This document shows, piece by piece, positions 37,118 to 46,375 of a DNA stretch of 64,000 nucleotides. Numbering within the stretch: position 1 is the stretch's first letter; the number at the start of each line of letters is the position of its first letter. Under the pieces are notes generated by a model. That model did not search any database. It worked only from the letters and a program-made list of their open reading frames with translations, and was not told the origin of the DNA. Where the stretch lies: assembly GCF_014653275.1 (NCBI RefSeq), contig NZ_BNAL01000001.1, positions 62,001 to 126,000 of the forward strand, given 5' to 3'. Source of the DNA: Deinococcus piscis. Its GTDB lineage: Bacteria > Deinococcota > Deinococci > Deinococcales > Deinococcaceae. The position numbers were made by a program, and so were the translations under genes.

Positions 37118-37678
37118 GTGAATATTGCTCAGCTGTCTGGCCGTGGTGTGGAGATCACTGATCCCCTGCGCGAGTACGTGGATGAGAAGCTTTCCCGTTT
37201 GGAGCGCTTCAACAGCGACATCACCAGTGCGCGGGTGACCCTGACGGTGCGCGACGTCAAAAATGCGGCGCGGCGCAACCGGGTTGAGGTGCAGATCAAT
37301 GTTCCACACGGGATTATCCGCGCCGAGGAGACACACGCGGACATGTACGCGGCCATAGACAAAGCCAGCGATGTGCTGGAGCGGCAGCTGCGCAAGTTCA
37401 AAACTCGCATCCTCAAACAGCGCCAAGAAGGAGCTCCGCAACCTGAGCCTGGCCCTGCCGAGCGGGCGGTAGAGAGTGGCGACGACGAAGCCGACTTCCA
37501 GCCCGAAATCGTGCGGCAAAAGCGTTTCGAGATGCGCCCGATGACCCCACAGGACGCTGTTTTCCAGATGGAAGCGCTGGGGCACGACTTTTACGTGTTC
37601 AAGAATATGGACACGGGCGGCTGCGGTGTGGTGTACCGCCGCAAAGACGGGCATTACGGGCTGATTGAGCCGAAATAG
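37118..37678 (+). CDS. hpf: Long-form ribosome hibernation promoting factor
   Basis: A 186-residue protein in the long HPF class: an N-terminal RaiA domain (VNIAQLSGRGVEITDPLREY, VRDVKNAARRNRVEVQINVP, HADMYAAIDKASDVLERQLR) and the C-terminal dimerisation domain (RQKRFEMRPMTPQDAVFQME, VVYRRKDGHYGLIEPK). Long HPF alone pairs 70S ribosomes into inactive 100S dimers in starved cells. The GTG start is preferred because AAGAGG lies 6 nt before it and the family begins MNI; an upstream GTG at 37094 is in frame. Confidence 0.94.
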   Translation: MNIAQLSGRGVEITDPLREYVDEKLSRLERFNSDITSARVTLTVRDVKNAARRNRVEVQINVPHGIIRAEETHADMYAAIDKASDVLERQLRKFKTRILKQRQEGAPQPEPGPAERAVESGDDEADFQPEIVRQKRFEMRPMTPQDAVFQMEALGHDFYVFKNMDTGGCGVVYRRKDGHYGLIEPK

Positions 37679-37682
37679 GTCT

Positions 37683-37751
37683 AAAAAAATAGGTCTAAGA
37701 GTCGAAAGGTCTAAGGTTTCAGATTCCCTAGATCCTTAGGCTCTTAGACCT
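37683..37751 (-). terminator. argS terminator with AGGTCTAA repeats
   Basis: Stem AGGTCTAAGAG (37691-37701) / CTCTTAGACCT (37741-37751), with an inner CTAAGG/CCTTAG stem, followed on the minus strand by ATTTTTTT (37683-37690). AGGTCTAA occurs three times (37677, 37691, 37707). The same hairpin lies just past the hpf stop on the other strand. Confidence 0.75.
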
Positions 37752-37772
37752 TCAGACGCGGCATCAGCCGCA

Positions 37773-39602
37773 TCACATTGCCGCCGGAACCTCAATTCCA
37801 ACCAGGTCCAGCGTTTCTTCAAAGGCGCGGCGCACGCGCCCGACCAGGGCCAGGCGAGCTTCACGCAGGCCCTCAGGCGACTGAAGCACGTTGGTGGCAG
37901 GCTTGCCAGCCTTGTCCTTGGCGTTGTACCAGGCGTTGAACGAGGTTGCCAGGTCCAGGGCGTACTGCGCCACCACATGCGGCGAGTGAATGCGGGTGGC
38001 CTGTTCCACCACTTCGGGCAAGCGCGCCACCATCTTGGCCAGGGTGAGATCCATGTCGGGCAGGGCAGCCCAGTCGGCCCCGGTGCCGTCTACTGCGTAG
38101 CCTTCAGCCTCAGCTTTGCGCAGAATATTGCCAGCCCGCACCGCCGCATACTGCACATACGGCGCAGTGTCGCCGGTCAGTGCCAGCGCCGAGTCCCAGC
38201 GGAAGTCAATCTGACGGGTCGGCTCGGCCTTGAGCATGGCGAAGCGGATGGCTCCGATTCCGATGCGGCGGGCGATTTCGGCGGCGTCCTCACGGGCGGC
38301 CAATTCGGGGTTGATGTCTTGCAGCAGCGTGAGCGAGCGCTGCACCGCTTCGTCCATCGCCTCGTCGGCGGCCACCGCGATGCCCTTGCGTCCGCTGATG
38401 GTCTGACCTTCCAGTGTCACGAAGGCGTAAGACAGGTGGATAGAGCGCTCCTTTTTCTCGTCCTCGCCTGCCACGCCCAGCGCCGAGCGCACCACCGTCT
38501 GCGGGTGGTTCTGGCGCGAATCAATCACGTTGATGACTTCGGCGGCGTGACCGAAGCGCCGCTCGGTGTCGGGTTCACCGTCAGGGGCGCTGGTCCAGAC
38601 CACGTTGCCTTCGGGATCGGTGGCAAAGGGCTTGAATTTCATCCCCTCGAACAGCCCGAACTTCCAGAACTGATAACCGATGTCCTTGGCCGCGTACATG
38701 GCCGTGCCGTCGGAGCGGACCAGCACCACGTTGGGTTCTTCCAGACCCGGCATGAACTCGGACACGTCCATCACGAACGCACCAGCGTATTTGCCCTCGG
38801 TAGGACGCGAAGTGTAGCGGCTCTCTTCCAGAATGTTCATGGCCTTGGACAAAAAACCGCTGCCGACCACGTCGGATTCCCAGTTCAGCAGGTCGTAGCG
38901 GGCTCCCAGCCGGAAGCAGGTGTCCAGGTGAGCCTGCACGATCTTTTCAATCTCGGCGCGCAGCTCGCCCGCTTCCAGGCGGTGCATCACGGCGCGGATG
39001 CCATCTTCTTGCTCAGGCTTGGCGGGGTCGGCATTCAGGCGCACGTAGCCTTTGCCCATCCAGTGGTCGTACTTCTCCTGCCCATCCCACTTCAGGCCAT
39101 AAAAGTCGCGTGCAAACAGTGACTCGGCAGCTTGGCGGCCCGTGTCGTCAATGTAGTTCTGGACTTCTACGGTGTGTCCCGCCGCCCGCATGATGCGCGC
39201 CAGCGAGTCGCCCAGCACCACGTTGCGCAGGTGCCCCACATGCAGCTCCTTGTTGGGATTGACCGAGGTGTGCTCGATGACCACCTTGCCTTCTTGCTGC
39301 GGCATGGCGGTAGGGTTGTCCACCACGCCGCGCACGAAGTCGGCCACATCCACAAAGAAGTTCAGGAAAGGCCCGGCGGCTTCTACACGGGCGATTCCGG
39401 CGGGCAGTTCAATGCTGCGGGCCAGCTCCTGCGCCACCTCGGCGGGGTTGCGGCCCAGCAGCTTGGCGATCTGAAAAGCAGCGGGCGTGCCGTAGTCGCC
39501 CTTTTTGCCAGCGGGCGTGTCCTGAATGGCCGGGTCCAGTTCCGCGCCCATGCCCTGTGCGGCTTGCTGAACGGCTTGCTTGAGCTGCGCCTTGAGTTCC
39601 AT
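37773..39602 (-). CDS. argS: Arginyl-tRNA synthetase
   Basis: A 609-residue class I synthetase. The N-terminal Add-1 domain is followed by the HIGH-type motif SVNPNKELHVGHLRN (about residues 112-126), FWKFGLFEGMKFKPF, the KMSKS-equivalent GQTISGRKGIAV and the DALR anticodon-binding domain (PHVVAQYALDLATSFNAWYN). It charges tRNA-Arg. TATTCT (complement of 39608-39613) ends 5 nt before the ATG. Confidence 0.96.
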   Translation of the reverse strand: MELKAQLKQAVQQAAQGMGAELDPAIQDTPAGKKGDYGTPAAFQIAKLLGRNPAEVAQELARSIELPAGIARVEAAGPFLNFFVDVADFVRGVVDNPTAMPQQEGKVVIEHTSVNPNKELHVGHLRNVVLGDSLARIMRAAGHTVEVQNYIDDTGRQAAESLFARDFYGLKWDGQEKYDHWMGKGYVRLNADPAKPEQEDGIRAVMHRLEAGELRAEIEKIVQAHLDTCFRLGARYDLLNWESDVVGSGFLSKAMNILEESRYTSRPTEGKYAGAFVMDVSEFMPGLEEPNVVLVRSDGTAMYAAKDIGYQFWKFGLFEGMKFKPFATDPEGNVVWTSAPDGEPDTERRFGHAAEVINVIDSRQNHPQTVVRSALGVAGEDEKKERSIHLSYAFVTLEGQTISGRKGIAVAADEAMDEAVQRSLTLLQDINPELAAREDAAEIARRIGIGAIRFAMLKAEPTRQIDFRWDSALALTGDTAPYVQYAAVRAGNILRKAEAEGYAVDGTGADWAALPDMDLTLAKMVARLPEVVEQATRIHSPHVVAQYALDLATSFNAWYNAKDKAGKPATNVLQSPEGLREARLALVGRVRRAFEETLDLVGIEVPAAM

Positions 39603-39641
39603 AACTCAGAATAGTAGCGCGGGGACCGGGGCAGCAGCCTG

Positions 39642-40148
39642 CTAGAGCGCAATGCTGACTGTGACGGTCTGCCGGCCGCCGCTCACCTCACAGGTCACCA
39701 GCGGGTCGTTAAAACCACGCTGAGAGATGACGTGGGGCGAGCCGGCGGAGGTGACGCCCGCATTCCAGCAGCCCCGCACCTGCGCCGCCGTGACCGTCCG
39801 GCCAGCGCCCCCCGAGGCCAGCTTGGCCGCGTTCACTGCACCGTAGGCCGAGGTGCCCCGGTCATAGAGCAGCCGCACAGTCTGGCCGTGACCGGGCTTG
39901 CCAGGGAGGTGCAGGCGTACCTCTTCCAGCCGCTGGCCCTGCGGCAGAACGTAGGTGGACACGTTCGTCGGGTTGCTGGGGCCGCTGCGGTCTATCCGGT
40001 TGCCCAGCAGGCGGCAGCCCAATTCGCGGCACACGGGCGCCGTGGCAACGGAGACGGTGGCGCCCACCACGGCGGGGGCAGCCTGGGCAGAAGCGCAGGC
40101 TGCACTACTCAGCGCGGCCAACAACGTCAGAAAAGACACTTTGTCCAT
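39642..40148 (-). CDS. Small secreted protein, unknown function
   Basis: A 168-residue protein with a signal peptide (MDKVSFLTLLAALSSAACASAQA). Four cysteines in the mature part (VCRELGC, GCWNAG, VTCEVSGG) could form disulfides; the C-terminus QTVTVSIAL is beta-like. No family recognised. TACTCT (complement of 40156-40161) ends 7 nt before the ATG. Confidence 0.72.
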   Translation of the reverse strand: MDKVSFLTLLAALSSAACASAQAAPAVVGATVSVATAPVCRELGCRLLGNRIDRSGPSNPTNVSTYVLPQGQRLEEVRLHLPGKPGHGQTVRLLYDRGTSAYGAVNAAKLASGGAGRTVTAAQVRGCWNAGVTSAGSPHVISQRGFNDPLVTCEVSGGRQTVTVSIAL

Positions 40149-40155
40149 GTCACGC

Positions 40156-40161
40156 AGAGTA
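40156..40161 (-). promoter_or_regulatory. -10-like TACTCT for the 39642-40148 gene
   Basis: Complement reads TACTCT-GCGTGAC-ATG: seven bases between box and start codon, leaving no space for a ribosome binding site. Confidence 0.55.
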
Positions 40162-40222
40162 AACTGCCGGGCTGATGCCGGGCTTAGGGCACCTTATAGA
40201 TGGGCGGCACCCTGAGCCCGCT

Positions 40223-40720
40223 TTACCAGACGGTCACACGCACCGGCTCAGCGGGCAGTTTGACCTTGCCGTCCGCCGCGTTGCCGCTGAACCAGCTTTC
40301 GATCATGTAGTCACCGGCGGGCAGGTCCAAGGTGCGTTCCAGACGTACCGAGCCACCTGCGGCCACTGTCTTCACAAACAGGTCCTGGGCGCACAGCATG
40401 GCGTTGCCATTGCCCGCAGGCGGGTAAACCACATTTCGGCTACCGGCTTCCAGTACACGGACCATCGGGCCAGCAGCGCAGTCCTGGCGGTTGTCACGGG
40501 AGGCACTGAGCTCCTGCTCACGTTCCGTCTGGTTCGAGACGGTGAGGGTCAGCTTGACCGGGCTGCTGGTATAGCGGGCCACCGAGGCGCGGGCCGTCAG
40601 ACCGGCGGGCGTCTGTGCAGGCACAGTCGCGTCAGCAGGGCTAGAGCCACCAGCGGACATTTGGGCAAAAGCAGCGCCGCTCAGGGCGGCCAGCAGGGTC
40701 ACAGAAAGCAGTTTGTTCAT
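40223..40720 (-). CDS. Small secreted beta-sandwich-like protein (BsuPI-like)
   Basis: A 165-residue protein with a signal peptide (MNKLLSVTLLAALSGAAFAQ). The mature sequence has alternating strands (PVKLTLTVSNQTEREQELSA, SVRLERTLDLPAGDYMIESW) resembling BsuPI/Ig-like inhibitor-type domains, and two Cys (QDCAAG, LCAQD). That similarity is by eye and weak. TACTCT (complement of 40728-40733) ends 7 nt before the ATG, the same hexamer as for the neighbouring secreted protein. Confidence 0.7.
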   Translation of the reverse strand: MNKLLSVTLLAALSGAAFAQMSAGGSSPADATVPAQTPAGLTARASVARYTSSPVKLTLTVSNQTEREQELSASRDNRQDCAAGPMVRVLEAGSRNVVYPPAGNGNAMLCAQDLFVKTVAAGGSVRLERTLDLPAGDYMIESWFSGNAADGKVKLPAEPVRVTVW

Positions 40721-40727
40721 GCCGCTC

Positions 40728-40733
40728 AGAGTA
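40728..40733 (-). promoter_or_regulatory. -10-like TACTCT for the 40223-40720 gene
   Basis: Complement reads TACTCT-GAGCGGC-ATG, with the same hexamer and spacing as the next secreted-protein gene downstream. Confidence 0.55.
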
Positions 40734-40815
40734 GTGCGCCAAGTTGACGCGAGGCTGAAGCATTCTGAACCGGCGTTTACCCTTGGGGGGCACCGGGGGG
40801 GGCAAGCGGGCAGCC

Positions 40816-41526
40816 CTACAGCTCCAGCAACAGCCGGGGCCAGAAGCTCAGCGCGTCCGCCGCCACCAAGCAGGCCGGGATACCGCCGACTTGGCCTACA
40901 GTGCGCTCCTGCGGGATGCCGTGCAGATGACCAAACACGATCTGATCCGCGCCGGATTCGGCCAGCAGCGGAGTAAGCACATTCGGCTGAAAAGGCGGGC
41001 TGGCGGGTGGATAGTGCAGCATCACGATTAAGTGGTCGCCGGGCTGCCGCAGCCGCTGGGCTGCCCCCAGGCTCAGGCGCAGGCGCTCGGCCTCACGGCT
41101 GAGAATCTTCTCGTCCTGGGGGTCAAGCGGGTTGTGTCCGGGTGTGTCCCAGCCCCGCGTGCCGCACACCACCACCCCAGCCCCCGGCGGCCCAAAGCGT
41201 AAGGCGTCATTCTGAACGGCGTGCATCCGCTCTGGCAGCCGTGCGCGCAGCTTGGACACGCTGGACCACCAGTAATCATGGTTACCGCGCAAAATCACCT
41301 TTTCCCCTGGCAGCTCGGCCACTTGCCGCAGGTCCACCAGGGCGTCATCCAGCGTCATGGCCCAGGACAGGTCGCCGGGCAGCAGGACCAGGTCCTCTTC
41401 GGTCACCACCTGCGGCCACTGCGTGAAAATAGCCTGCGGATGCTCCGCCCAGCCAGGGCCGAAAATTGTCATCGGCTTGGGGGAGACCGCAGACAGGTGA
41501 AGGTCGGCCAGGGCAAACACGCGCAC
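40816..41526 (-). CDS. Metallophosphoesterase
   Basis: A 236-residue calcineurin-like phosphoesterase with every metal-site motif: [31 protein letters not shown] and FGHLHG. Substrate (nucleotide, phosphoprotein or other phosphoester) is unknown. The annotated start is the GTG that gives [11 protein letters not shown], as in relatives. TATGCT (complement of 41534-41539) ends 7 nt before it, and that hexamer contains the ATG of the alternative start at 41538. Confidence 0.88.
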   Translation of the reverse strand: MRVFALADLHLSAVSPKPMTIFGPGWAEHPQAIFTQWPQVVTEEDLVLLPGDLSWAMTLDDALVDLRQVAELPGEKVILRGNHDYWWSSVSKLRARLPERMHAVQNDALRFGPPGAGVVVCGTRGWDTPGHNPLDPQDEKILSREAERLRLSLGAAQRLRQPGDHLIVMLHYPPASPPFQPNVLTPLLAESGADQIVFGHLHGIPQERTVGQVGGIPACLVAADALSFWPRLLLEL

Positions 41527-41622
41527 GGCCACCAGCATATAGGGTCACCGCCCGACTGAAGCTTCAGGCCACTTTAGCCGCAGCGCATCTGCCCCCCGCC
41601 GCTCCTGTCCTAAGCTGGGCCT

Positions 41623-41826
41623 ATGACCGGACATACCAGTGATGAAGTGATTCGCCCGAACGACGTAGAGCCCCGTGACCCCGAAGGCAGCCAGGTCGGC
41701 TACCCGCAGCGGGACAGCGGCGTGGTCCAGGACAGCCCCGGCACTCCAGACCGGGGGGTAGATAGCACCGGCATGATGGACGAGAACGGCGACCTCAAAG
41801 AGCGCGTCGAGTCCATGATTGACTGA
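41623..41826 (+). CDS. Small acidic hydrophilic protein, unknown function
   Basis: A 67-residue protein with no hydrophobic core and many Asp/Glu/Pro/Gly (VEPRDPEGSQVG, MMDENGDLKERVESMID), probably disordered. Support for being real comes from TAAGCT (41611-41616), exactly 6 nt before the ATG, and a strong terminator 20 bp past the stop. No domain recognised; it could be a stress-type hydrophilin or a small regulatory partner. Confidence 0.62.
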   Translation: MTGHTSDEVIRPNDVEPRDPEGSQVGYPQRDSGVVQDSPGTPDRGVDSTGMMDENGDLKERVESMID

Positions 41827-41845
41827 CAGACACGCTCGGTGACCG

Positions 41846-41894
41846 ACAAGCGAGAGGCAGGCCTGCCAGTCAAACTGGGCCTGCCTCCGCTTGT
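41846..41894. terminator. Long hairpin between convergent genes
   Basis: ACAAGCG (41846-41852) / CGCTTGT (41888-41894), continuing GAGGCAGGC / GCCTGCCTC with a one-base bulge and an inner CCAGT-caa-ACTGG. It lies between the 41623 gene and phoU. No U-tract on either side. Confidence 0.65.
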
Positions 41895-41985
41895 TGGTGT
41901 GGGCTGCCGCGCAGTACGTCTGTTCGGCCACTTCTGCTGGCCGGAGTTCACCCCTCAGAGTGGAGTGAGTCAGCCGCAAGTGGTA

Positions 41986-42645
41986 TCAGTTGGCTTGCCG
42001 CAGCGGCCGCCCTTCTTCAGACCGCAAGTAGCGCTCCAGGCGGGCGGCCACATGACCCACATGGTCTCCCAGCCGCTCCAGGTTGCGGGCCATGCGGCCA
42101 GCCGCCAGCGCAATCTCATGGTCTTCGGGACGCTCACGCAGGCGGGTCAAGCTGGCGCGCAGCATCTGCTCATAAAGGGCGTCCACATCCTCGAAATCCA
42201 TGCGCTGCACCCGCCGGGCAGCGGCGATATCGCGCTCGGTGATCGCGTAGGCGAGCAGCTCCAACATCTCGGTCAGGTGCGTGGTGATGGGCAGCACATC
42301 CTGCAACGTGGCGCTGCGGGTGCGCGGAGCCAGGCGTTCCAGCTCGGACGCCACGCCGAACGCGTAGTCGCCCACCCGCTCCAGATGGGTGAGGCTGCGG
42401 AAGACCATTAGGTAGAACTCGGGCGTGCCGCCGCTCTGATGTCCAGCGAACGCCTGCAAGCACTGCTCTTCCATATCGCGTTCCAGGCGGTCAGTTTCGG
42501 CTTCCAGACGGTTGGCCGTGGCCGCAAGTCCAGCGAACTCGGCCCGCTCGGAAGCCGTGCGGACAGCCTGCAACTGCTCAAGCGCAATAGAAATCATGCG
42601 GAGCAGACCGGCAGTCAGCAGCGTTGTACGGGCGGCGGGCAACAT
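41986..42645 (-). CDS. phoU: PhoU-like phosphate signalling protein
   Basis: A 219-residue all-helical protein with two PhoU repeats, each with the metal-ligand motif: SLTHLERVGDYAFGVASELE and ARNLERLGDHVGHVAARLER read as the paired three-helix bundles. PhoU couples PstSCAB activity to the PhoR-PhoB type kinase system and limits uptake. It lies on the same strand downstream of pstB but behind the oxidoreductase gene. TATTCT (complement of 42652-42657) ends 6 nt before the ATG, and a Pho-box-like repeat lies 12 nt further upstream. Confidence 0.88.
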   Translation of the reverse strand: MLPAARTTLLTAGLLRMISIALEQLQAVRTASERAEFAGLAATANRLEAETDRLERDMEEQCLQAFAGHQSGGTPEFYLMVFRSLTHLERVGDYAFGVASELERLAPRTRSATLQDVLPITTHLTEMLELLAYAITERDIAAARRVQRMDFEDVDALYEQMLRASLTRLRERPEDHEIALAAGRMARNLERLGDHVGHVAARLERYLRSEEGRPLRQAN

Positions 42646-42651
42646 TTGACC

Positions 42652-42686
42652 AGAATATGCTCACTGGCCGTCAAGCAAGGGTCAGC
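42652..42686 (-). promoter_or_regulatory. phoU promoter: Pho-box-like repeat and leaderless -10
   Basis: On the minus strand: GCTGAC (42686-42681), CCTTG, CTTGAC (42675-42670), 12 nt, TATTCT (42657-42652), GGTCAA, ATG. The hexamer pair has an 11-bp period and sits where an activator replaces the -35 element. Confidence 0.6.
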
Positions 42687-42862
42687 CCTCCTGCAAAAGA
42701 GGGAAAGCTTAACGAAAGATTTATTTGCCAGCACAGAAGATGAAGCCGCAGCACTCTCCGGCCAGCACAGCAAGAAATGGCCTACGGCATGTCGCCGCAC
42801 ACGGGCAATTTATACATGCAGTAAGCCGCTGGTGAGTATGGAGCCGGGGCCAGCGCTGGAAG

Positions 42863-44401
42863 CTAGAGATGCCCCGCCATGCTGGGAACCTGGGGCAGCG
42901 CGTCACCGCTTTGGGCTGCGGTAGCGGTCTCCTCCCCAACAGGACGCCACTGCCCCAGCAGATAGCCAATCACGTCCGCCGCCGTGAAGCGGTCTTGCCA
43001 GTGGGCCAGCTTGATCACGTCGTCTCCGCTGGTCAGCAGAGGTTTTTCCAGCTCGCCGCCCTTTTGCAGCTGTGGGAAACCCGCGTCGGCCATCAGGCCG
43101 TTGCACAGGCACTTGCGGCCCACGGTGGCTTCCAGGCTGCCGCCCTTGCGTACGTAGGTCTCAATCGGCTCGGAAGCGCAGCGCAGGCCCACCTTACCCT
43201 GACCGTCTTTGCCTGCGCCCTCTTCCCAGTACGCTTCGCGCAGGTAGCCAATGTCGCAGATGCGGGTGCGCTCGGCGTACAACTGCGGATTCGCCAGGGT
43301 GTGGCTCAGCTGCACCACCTTAAAGGGAAAGCCGGTGGGCGAGGCCAGGGGGTCGGTCCGCAGGCCCGCGCCGTCCTTGATCTGTCTCAGGGCTTCGCGG
43401 CGCAGGCCGTCGTCCATGCCCGAATCGGTGCAGTAGGCAAACAGGGTGCCCACCTGAATGCCAGCGGCTCCCTCGCTCAGCGCCTGCTGAAACCCTTCAG
43501 GGCTCCCGCTGCCGCCCGCCAGCCAGAACGGCAGGCCCAGGTCACGCATCTGCTGCAAGTCGGCCAGGTCACGCTCGCCATAAATAGGCTGTCCCAGTTC
43601 GTCCAGCTGCATCTTGCCGCGTGGGGGGGCATTGTGGCCGCCCGCAGTCGGAGCCTCAATCACGAAGCCTTCAACGCTGCCGCTCGCTTTGCGGGCCAGC
43701 GTCTGCGCCAGCACATGCGACGTGATGATGGGCAAAAAGTTGGGTCGCTTGAGCTCGCTCAGGCCCAGGCTGCCCAGGTCCAGGCCATAGTCAGCGGGGT
43801 TCAGCGTGAGGCGGGTGGCCTGGTCAGTGGGTTCTCCCTTGACATCCAGGCGGATGCTGCCCGGCTGACCCTGCGCGAAATTGTCCAGTACGGCGGGAAT
43901 ATCGCGGGGGATGCCGGCCCCCATAATCACGAAATCCACCCCGGCGAGCATCGCGCCCAGCAGCGGCGGAATGGTATGCATCTGGAGTTTGGTCAGCAGG
44001 TTCATGCCCACCTGCCCAGCGTGGCCTTCCTTGGCCAGCCAGGTCTCCACGAAGCCGCCCACAATCGCCAGCTCCCAGGCAGGATTCAAACGGCCCACGC
44101 TGGGCAGCGGCACGCGCTTGTACGGCTGACCTTCGGCGCGGCCACCTTCCAGGAAATAGGTGTCCAGCGCCCGCTGGGCCAGTTCAGGATTGGGGAACTG
44201 CGCCAGGGCGCGGCGGGTGCTGCCGTCCGGGTCGCCGTCTTGCAGGCGGCGGGTCAGCAGGCTGTCAATGCCGGTGCCCGACACAATACCGAGCTGTCCA
44301 GCGGTAGCAACGGCGCGGGCCAGTCGCCAGTCGGAAATGGCAACGCCCATGCCGCCCTGAATGATCTGGGGCAATGGCTGAGGCAATACGGGGTTGGACA
44401 T
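42863..44401 (-). CDS. Nitronate monooxygenase (2-nitropropane dioxygenase) family flavoprotein
   Basis: A 512-residue TIM-barrel flavoprotein of the long subclass. It opens PQIIQGGMGVAISDWRLARA and has VDFVIMGAGIPRDIP, EAPTAGGHNAPPRG, FWLAGGSGSPEGFQQALSEG and AAGIQVGTLFAYC for FMN binding. The C-terminal third has Cys-containing segments (RICDIGYLREAYW, KCLCNGLMADAG) not found in short nitronate monooxygenases. Family members oxidise nitronates or act as NADH:quinone reductases. AAGGAG precedes the ATG. It sits between pstB and phoU with no evident link to phosphate. Confidence 0.88.
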   Translation of the reverse strand: MSNPVLPQPLPQIIQGGMGVAISDWRLARAVATAGQLGIVSGTGIDSLLTRRLQDGDPDGSTRRALAQFPNPELAQRALDTYFLEGGRAEGQPYKRVPLPSVGRLNPAWELAIVGGFVETWLAKEGHAGQVGMNLLTKLQMHTIPPLLGAMLAGVDFVIMGAGIPRDIPAVLDNFAQGQPGSIRLDVKGEPTDQATRLTLNPADYGLDLGSLGLSELKRPNFLPIITSHVLAQTLARKASGSVEGFVIEAPTAGGHNAPPRGKMQLDELGQPIYGERDLADLQQMRDLGLPFWLAGGSGSPEGFQQALSEGAAGIQVGTLFAYCTDSGMDDGLRREALRQIKDGAGLRTDPLASPTGFPFKVVQLSHTLANPQLYAERTRICDIGYLREAYWEEGAGKDGQGKVGLRCASEPIETYVRKGGSLEATVGRKCLCNGLMADAGFPQLQKGGELEKPLLTSGDDVIKLAHWQDRFTAADVIGYLLGQWRPVGEETATAAQSGDALPQVPSMAGHL

Positions 44402-44553
44402 AGGGACTCCTTAGGACAAATCGTGCCTGAAAAGGCCAGCGAAGGCGGAAAGCAGTCGAATTGGCAGCTGCAGCAGAAGCTGTTCAGCAAAAGTCGCTCG
44501 GAAAGTAGGTAGAAACAGAGTGAGCTTAAGGTGCAGTCTAGGGGGAAAACATC

Positions 44554-44581
44554 AAAAAAGACCCCGTCTGGGAACGGGGTC
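44554..44581 (-). terminator. Intrinsic terminator after pstB
   Basis: GACCCCGT (44560-44567) / ACGGGGTC (44574-44581) with a 6-nt loop, followed on the minus strand by TTTTTT. It separates pstCAB from the oxidoreductase and phoU genes. Confidence 0.9.
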
Positions 44582-44653
44582 AAGAAAAGCAATAGATGGC
44601 TAGGACAGGAGACGGCCTGGGGCTGAGAGCGGTCTGCCCCCTCCAGCTCAGGC

Positions 44654-45412
44654 TTAGCCGAAGCGGCCCGACACGTAGTCTTCGGTGCGCTTGTCCTGCG
44701 GGTGCTGAAAAATCTGCTCGGTGGGACCGTGCTCGATCATGTCGCCGTTCAGGAAGACCGAGCAGGTGTCGCTGATACGGGCCGCTTGCTGCATGTTGTG
44801 GGTCACGATCAGGATGGTGGTGACCTTTTTCAGTTCGCTCATCAGCTCCTCGATCTTGGCAGTGCTGGCCGGGTCAAGGGCCGAGGTCGGCTCATCCATC
44901 AGCAGCACGTCGGGTTCCACAGCCAGGGCACGGGCAATACACAGGCGCTGCTGCTGACCGCCCGACAGGCCCATGCCGGGCATGTGCAGCCGGTCCTTGA
45001 CTTCGTCCCACAGCGCCGCGCCGCGCAGGGAGCGCTCGGCCACGGCCATCAGCTGGTTCTTGTCGCGCACGCCGGCCAGCTTCAGGCCTGCCACGGTGTT
45101 GTCGAGCACGCTCATGGTCGGGAACGGGTTGGGCTTTTGGAACACCATGCCGATACGACGCCGCATGGCCACCGGGTCTACGCCAGGTCCGTAGATGTCC
45201 TGACCGTCTACCTGAATGGTGCCCTCGACCCGCGCTCCGGGGGTCAGGTCATGCATGCGGTTCAGCGAGCGCAGGAAGGTAGTCTTGCCGCAGCCCGAAG
45301 GGCCAATCAGGGCATTCACCGTGCCAATTTCGGCATTCAGGCTGACTTTTTTGATGGCGTGAAAATCACCGTAAAAAATATCTACGTCTTTGGCTACCAG
45401 GATGGGGGTCAT
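44654..45412 (-). CDS. pstB: Phosphate ABC transporter ATP-binding protein
   Basis: A 252-residue ABC ATPase: Walker [22 protein letters not shown]-loop [10 protein letters not shown] (the PNPFP that marks PstB), signature [16 protein letters not shown], Walker [14 protein letters not shown] and switch His THNM. It powers high-affinity phosphate import with PstA, PstC and PstS. AAGGAG lies 8 nt before the chosen ATG; a TTG two codons earlier was rejected. pstA ends 75 bp upstream. Confidence 0.97.
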   Translation of the reverse strand: MTPILVAKDVDIFYGDFHAIKKVSLNAEIGTVNALIGPSGCGKTTFLRSLNRMHDLTPGARVEGTIQVDGQDIYGPGVDPVAMRRRIGMVFQKPNPFPTMSVLDNTVAGLKLAGVRDKNQLMAVAERSLRGAALWDEVKDRLHMPGMGLSGGQQQRLCIARALAVEPDVLLMDEPTSALDPASTAKIEELMSELKKVTTILIVTHNMQQAARISDTCSVFLNGDMIEHGPTEQIFQHPQDKRTEDYVSGRFG

Positions 45413-45487
45413 GGGCAAGGCTCCTTGAGGGGGATGAGGGCGCGGGCTTCTTGGCCTGAAGTTAAGTGGGCTGACTTTGATGCAGAA

Positions 45488-46375
45488 TTACTTGGCGCGG
45501 TACTTGCGGGGGCTGCTGAAGTAGCGGGCCAGCAGGCTGGTGATCAGGATCAGCAGAATCAGCACCAGCGAAGCGGCCTGAGCCAGCTGGCGGTCCGTTT
45601 CATAGGCACTGGTCGCCAGCTTGAAGATTTCAACCGGCAGCGCACTCATCGGCTCGGTCAGGTTGGTGGTCACAGTATTGTTGCCAAACGCGGTGAACAG
45701 CAGTGGAGCCGCTTCTCCGGCCACACGGGCCAGCGCCAGCATGATGCCGGTCACGATGCCACCCGCCGCCGCAGGCAGCACGATTTGCAAGATCACTTTC
45801 CAGCGCGGCAGGCCGAGTGCGAGGCCCGCTTCACGGGTGGCGCGGGGCACCAGCTTGAGGGTTTCCTCGGTGGTGCGGACCACGATAGGAATCATCAGGA
45901 AGCCCAGCGCGATGGCCCCAGCCATGCCCGAAAAGCCAAAGCGCAGGACCAGCAGGCCGTACACCACCAGGCCCATGACGATGGCGGGAATTCCGGCCAG
46001 TACGTCGCTGAGCATACGGATGGTAGGCATCAGCGGGTGCTTGGGGTATTCGGAGAGGAAAATGCCGCCGGCCACACCGACCAGAATGCCGATCACCGAC
46101 GCCATGCTCAGCATGGTGATGCTGCCGATGATGGCGTTTTTCAGGCCGCCGCCAGTTTCGCCCAGAGGGGCAGGCGTTTGGGTGAAGAACTCGGGGCTCA
46201 GCGCCTGAAGCCCAGTGGTCAGCAGATAGTAGAAAATCAGGATCAGCGGCGCGACCACCAGCAGGGTGCCCAGCGAGATCAGGCCACCCATCAGGGCGTT
46301 GGTCAGGCGGCGTGCGGGGCTGATGGCAGGGGCACTGCGCCGCAAGGCCACCACGTCTTGACGAACAGCGCTCAT
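45488..46375 (-). CDS. pstA: Phosphate ABC transporter permease PstA
   Basis: A 295-residue permease with about six transmembrane helices. The EAA-type cytoplasmic loop that docks on PstB is [20 protein letters not shown]; the [20 protein letters not shown] segment is typical of PstA. Its ATG overlaps the pstC stop by four bases (ATGA), so the two permease halves are probably coupled. A longer upstream frame lies inside pstC. Confidence 0.96.
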   Translation of the reverse strand: MSAVRQDVVALRRSAPAISPARRLTNALMGGLISLGTLLVVAPLILIFYYLLTTGLQALSPEFFTQTPAPLGETGGGLKNAIIGSITMLSMASVIGILVGVAGGIFLSEYPKHPLMPTIRMLSDVLAGIPAIVMGLVVYGLLVLRFGFSGMAGAIALGFLMIPIVVRTTEETLKLVPRATREAGLALGLPRWKVILQIVLPAAAGGIVTGIMLALARVAGEAAPLLFTAFGNNTVTTNLTEPMSALPVEIFKLATSAYETDRQLAQAASLVLILLILITSLLARYFSSPRKYRAK

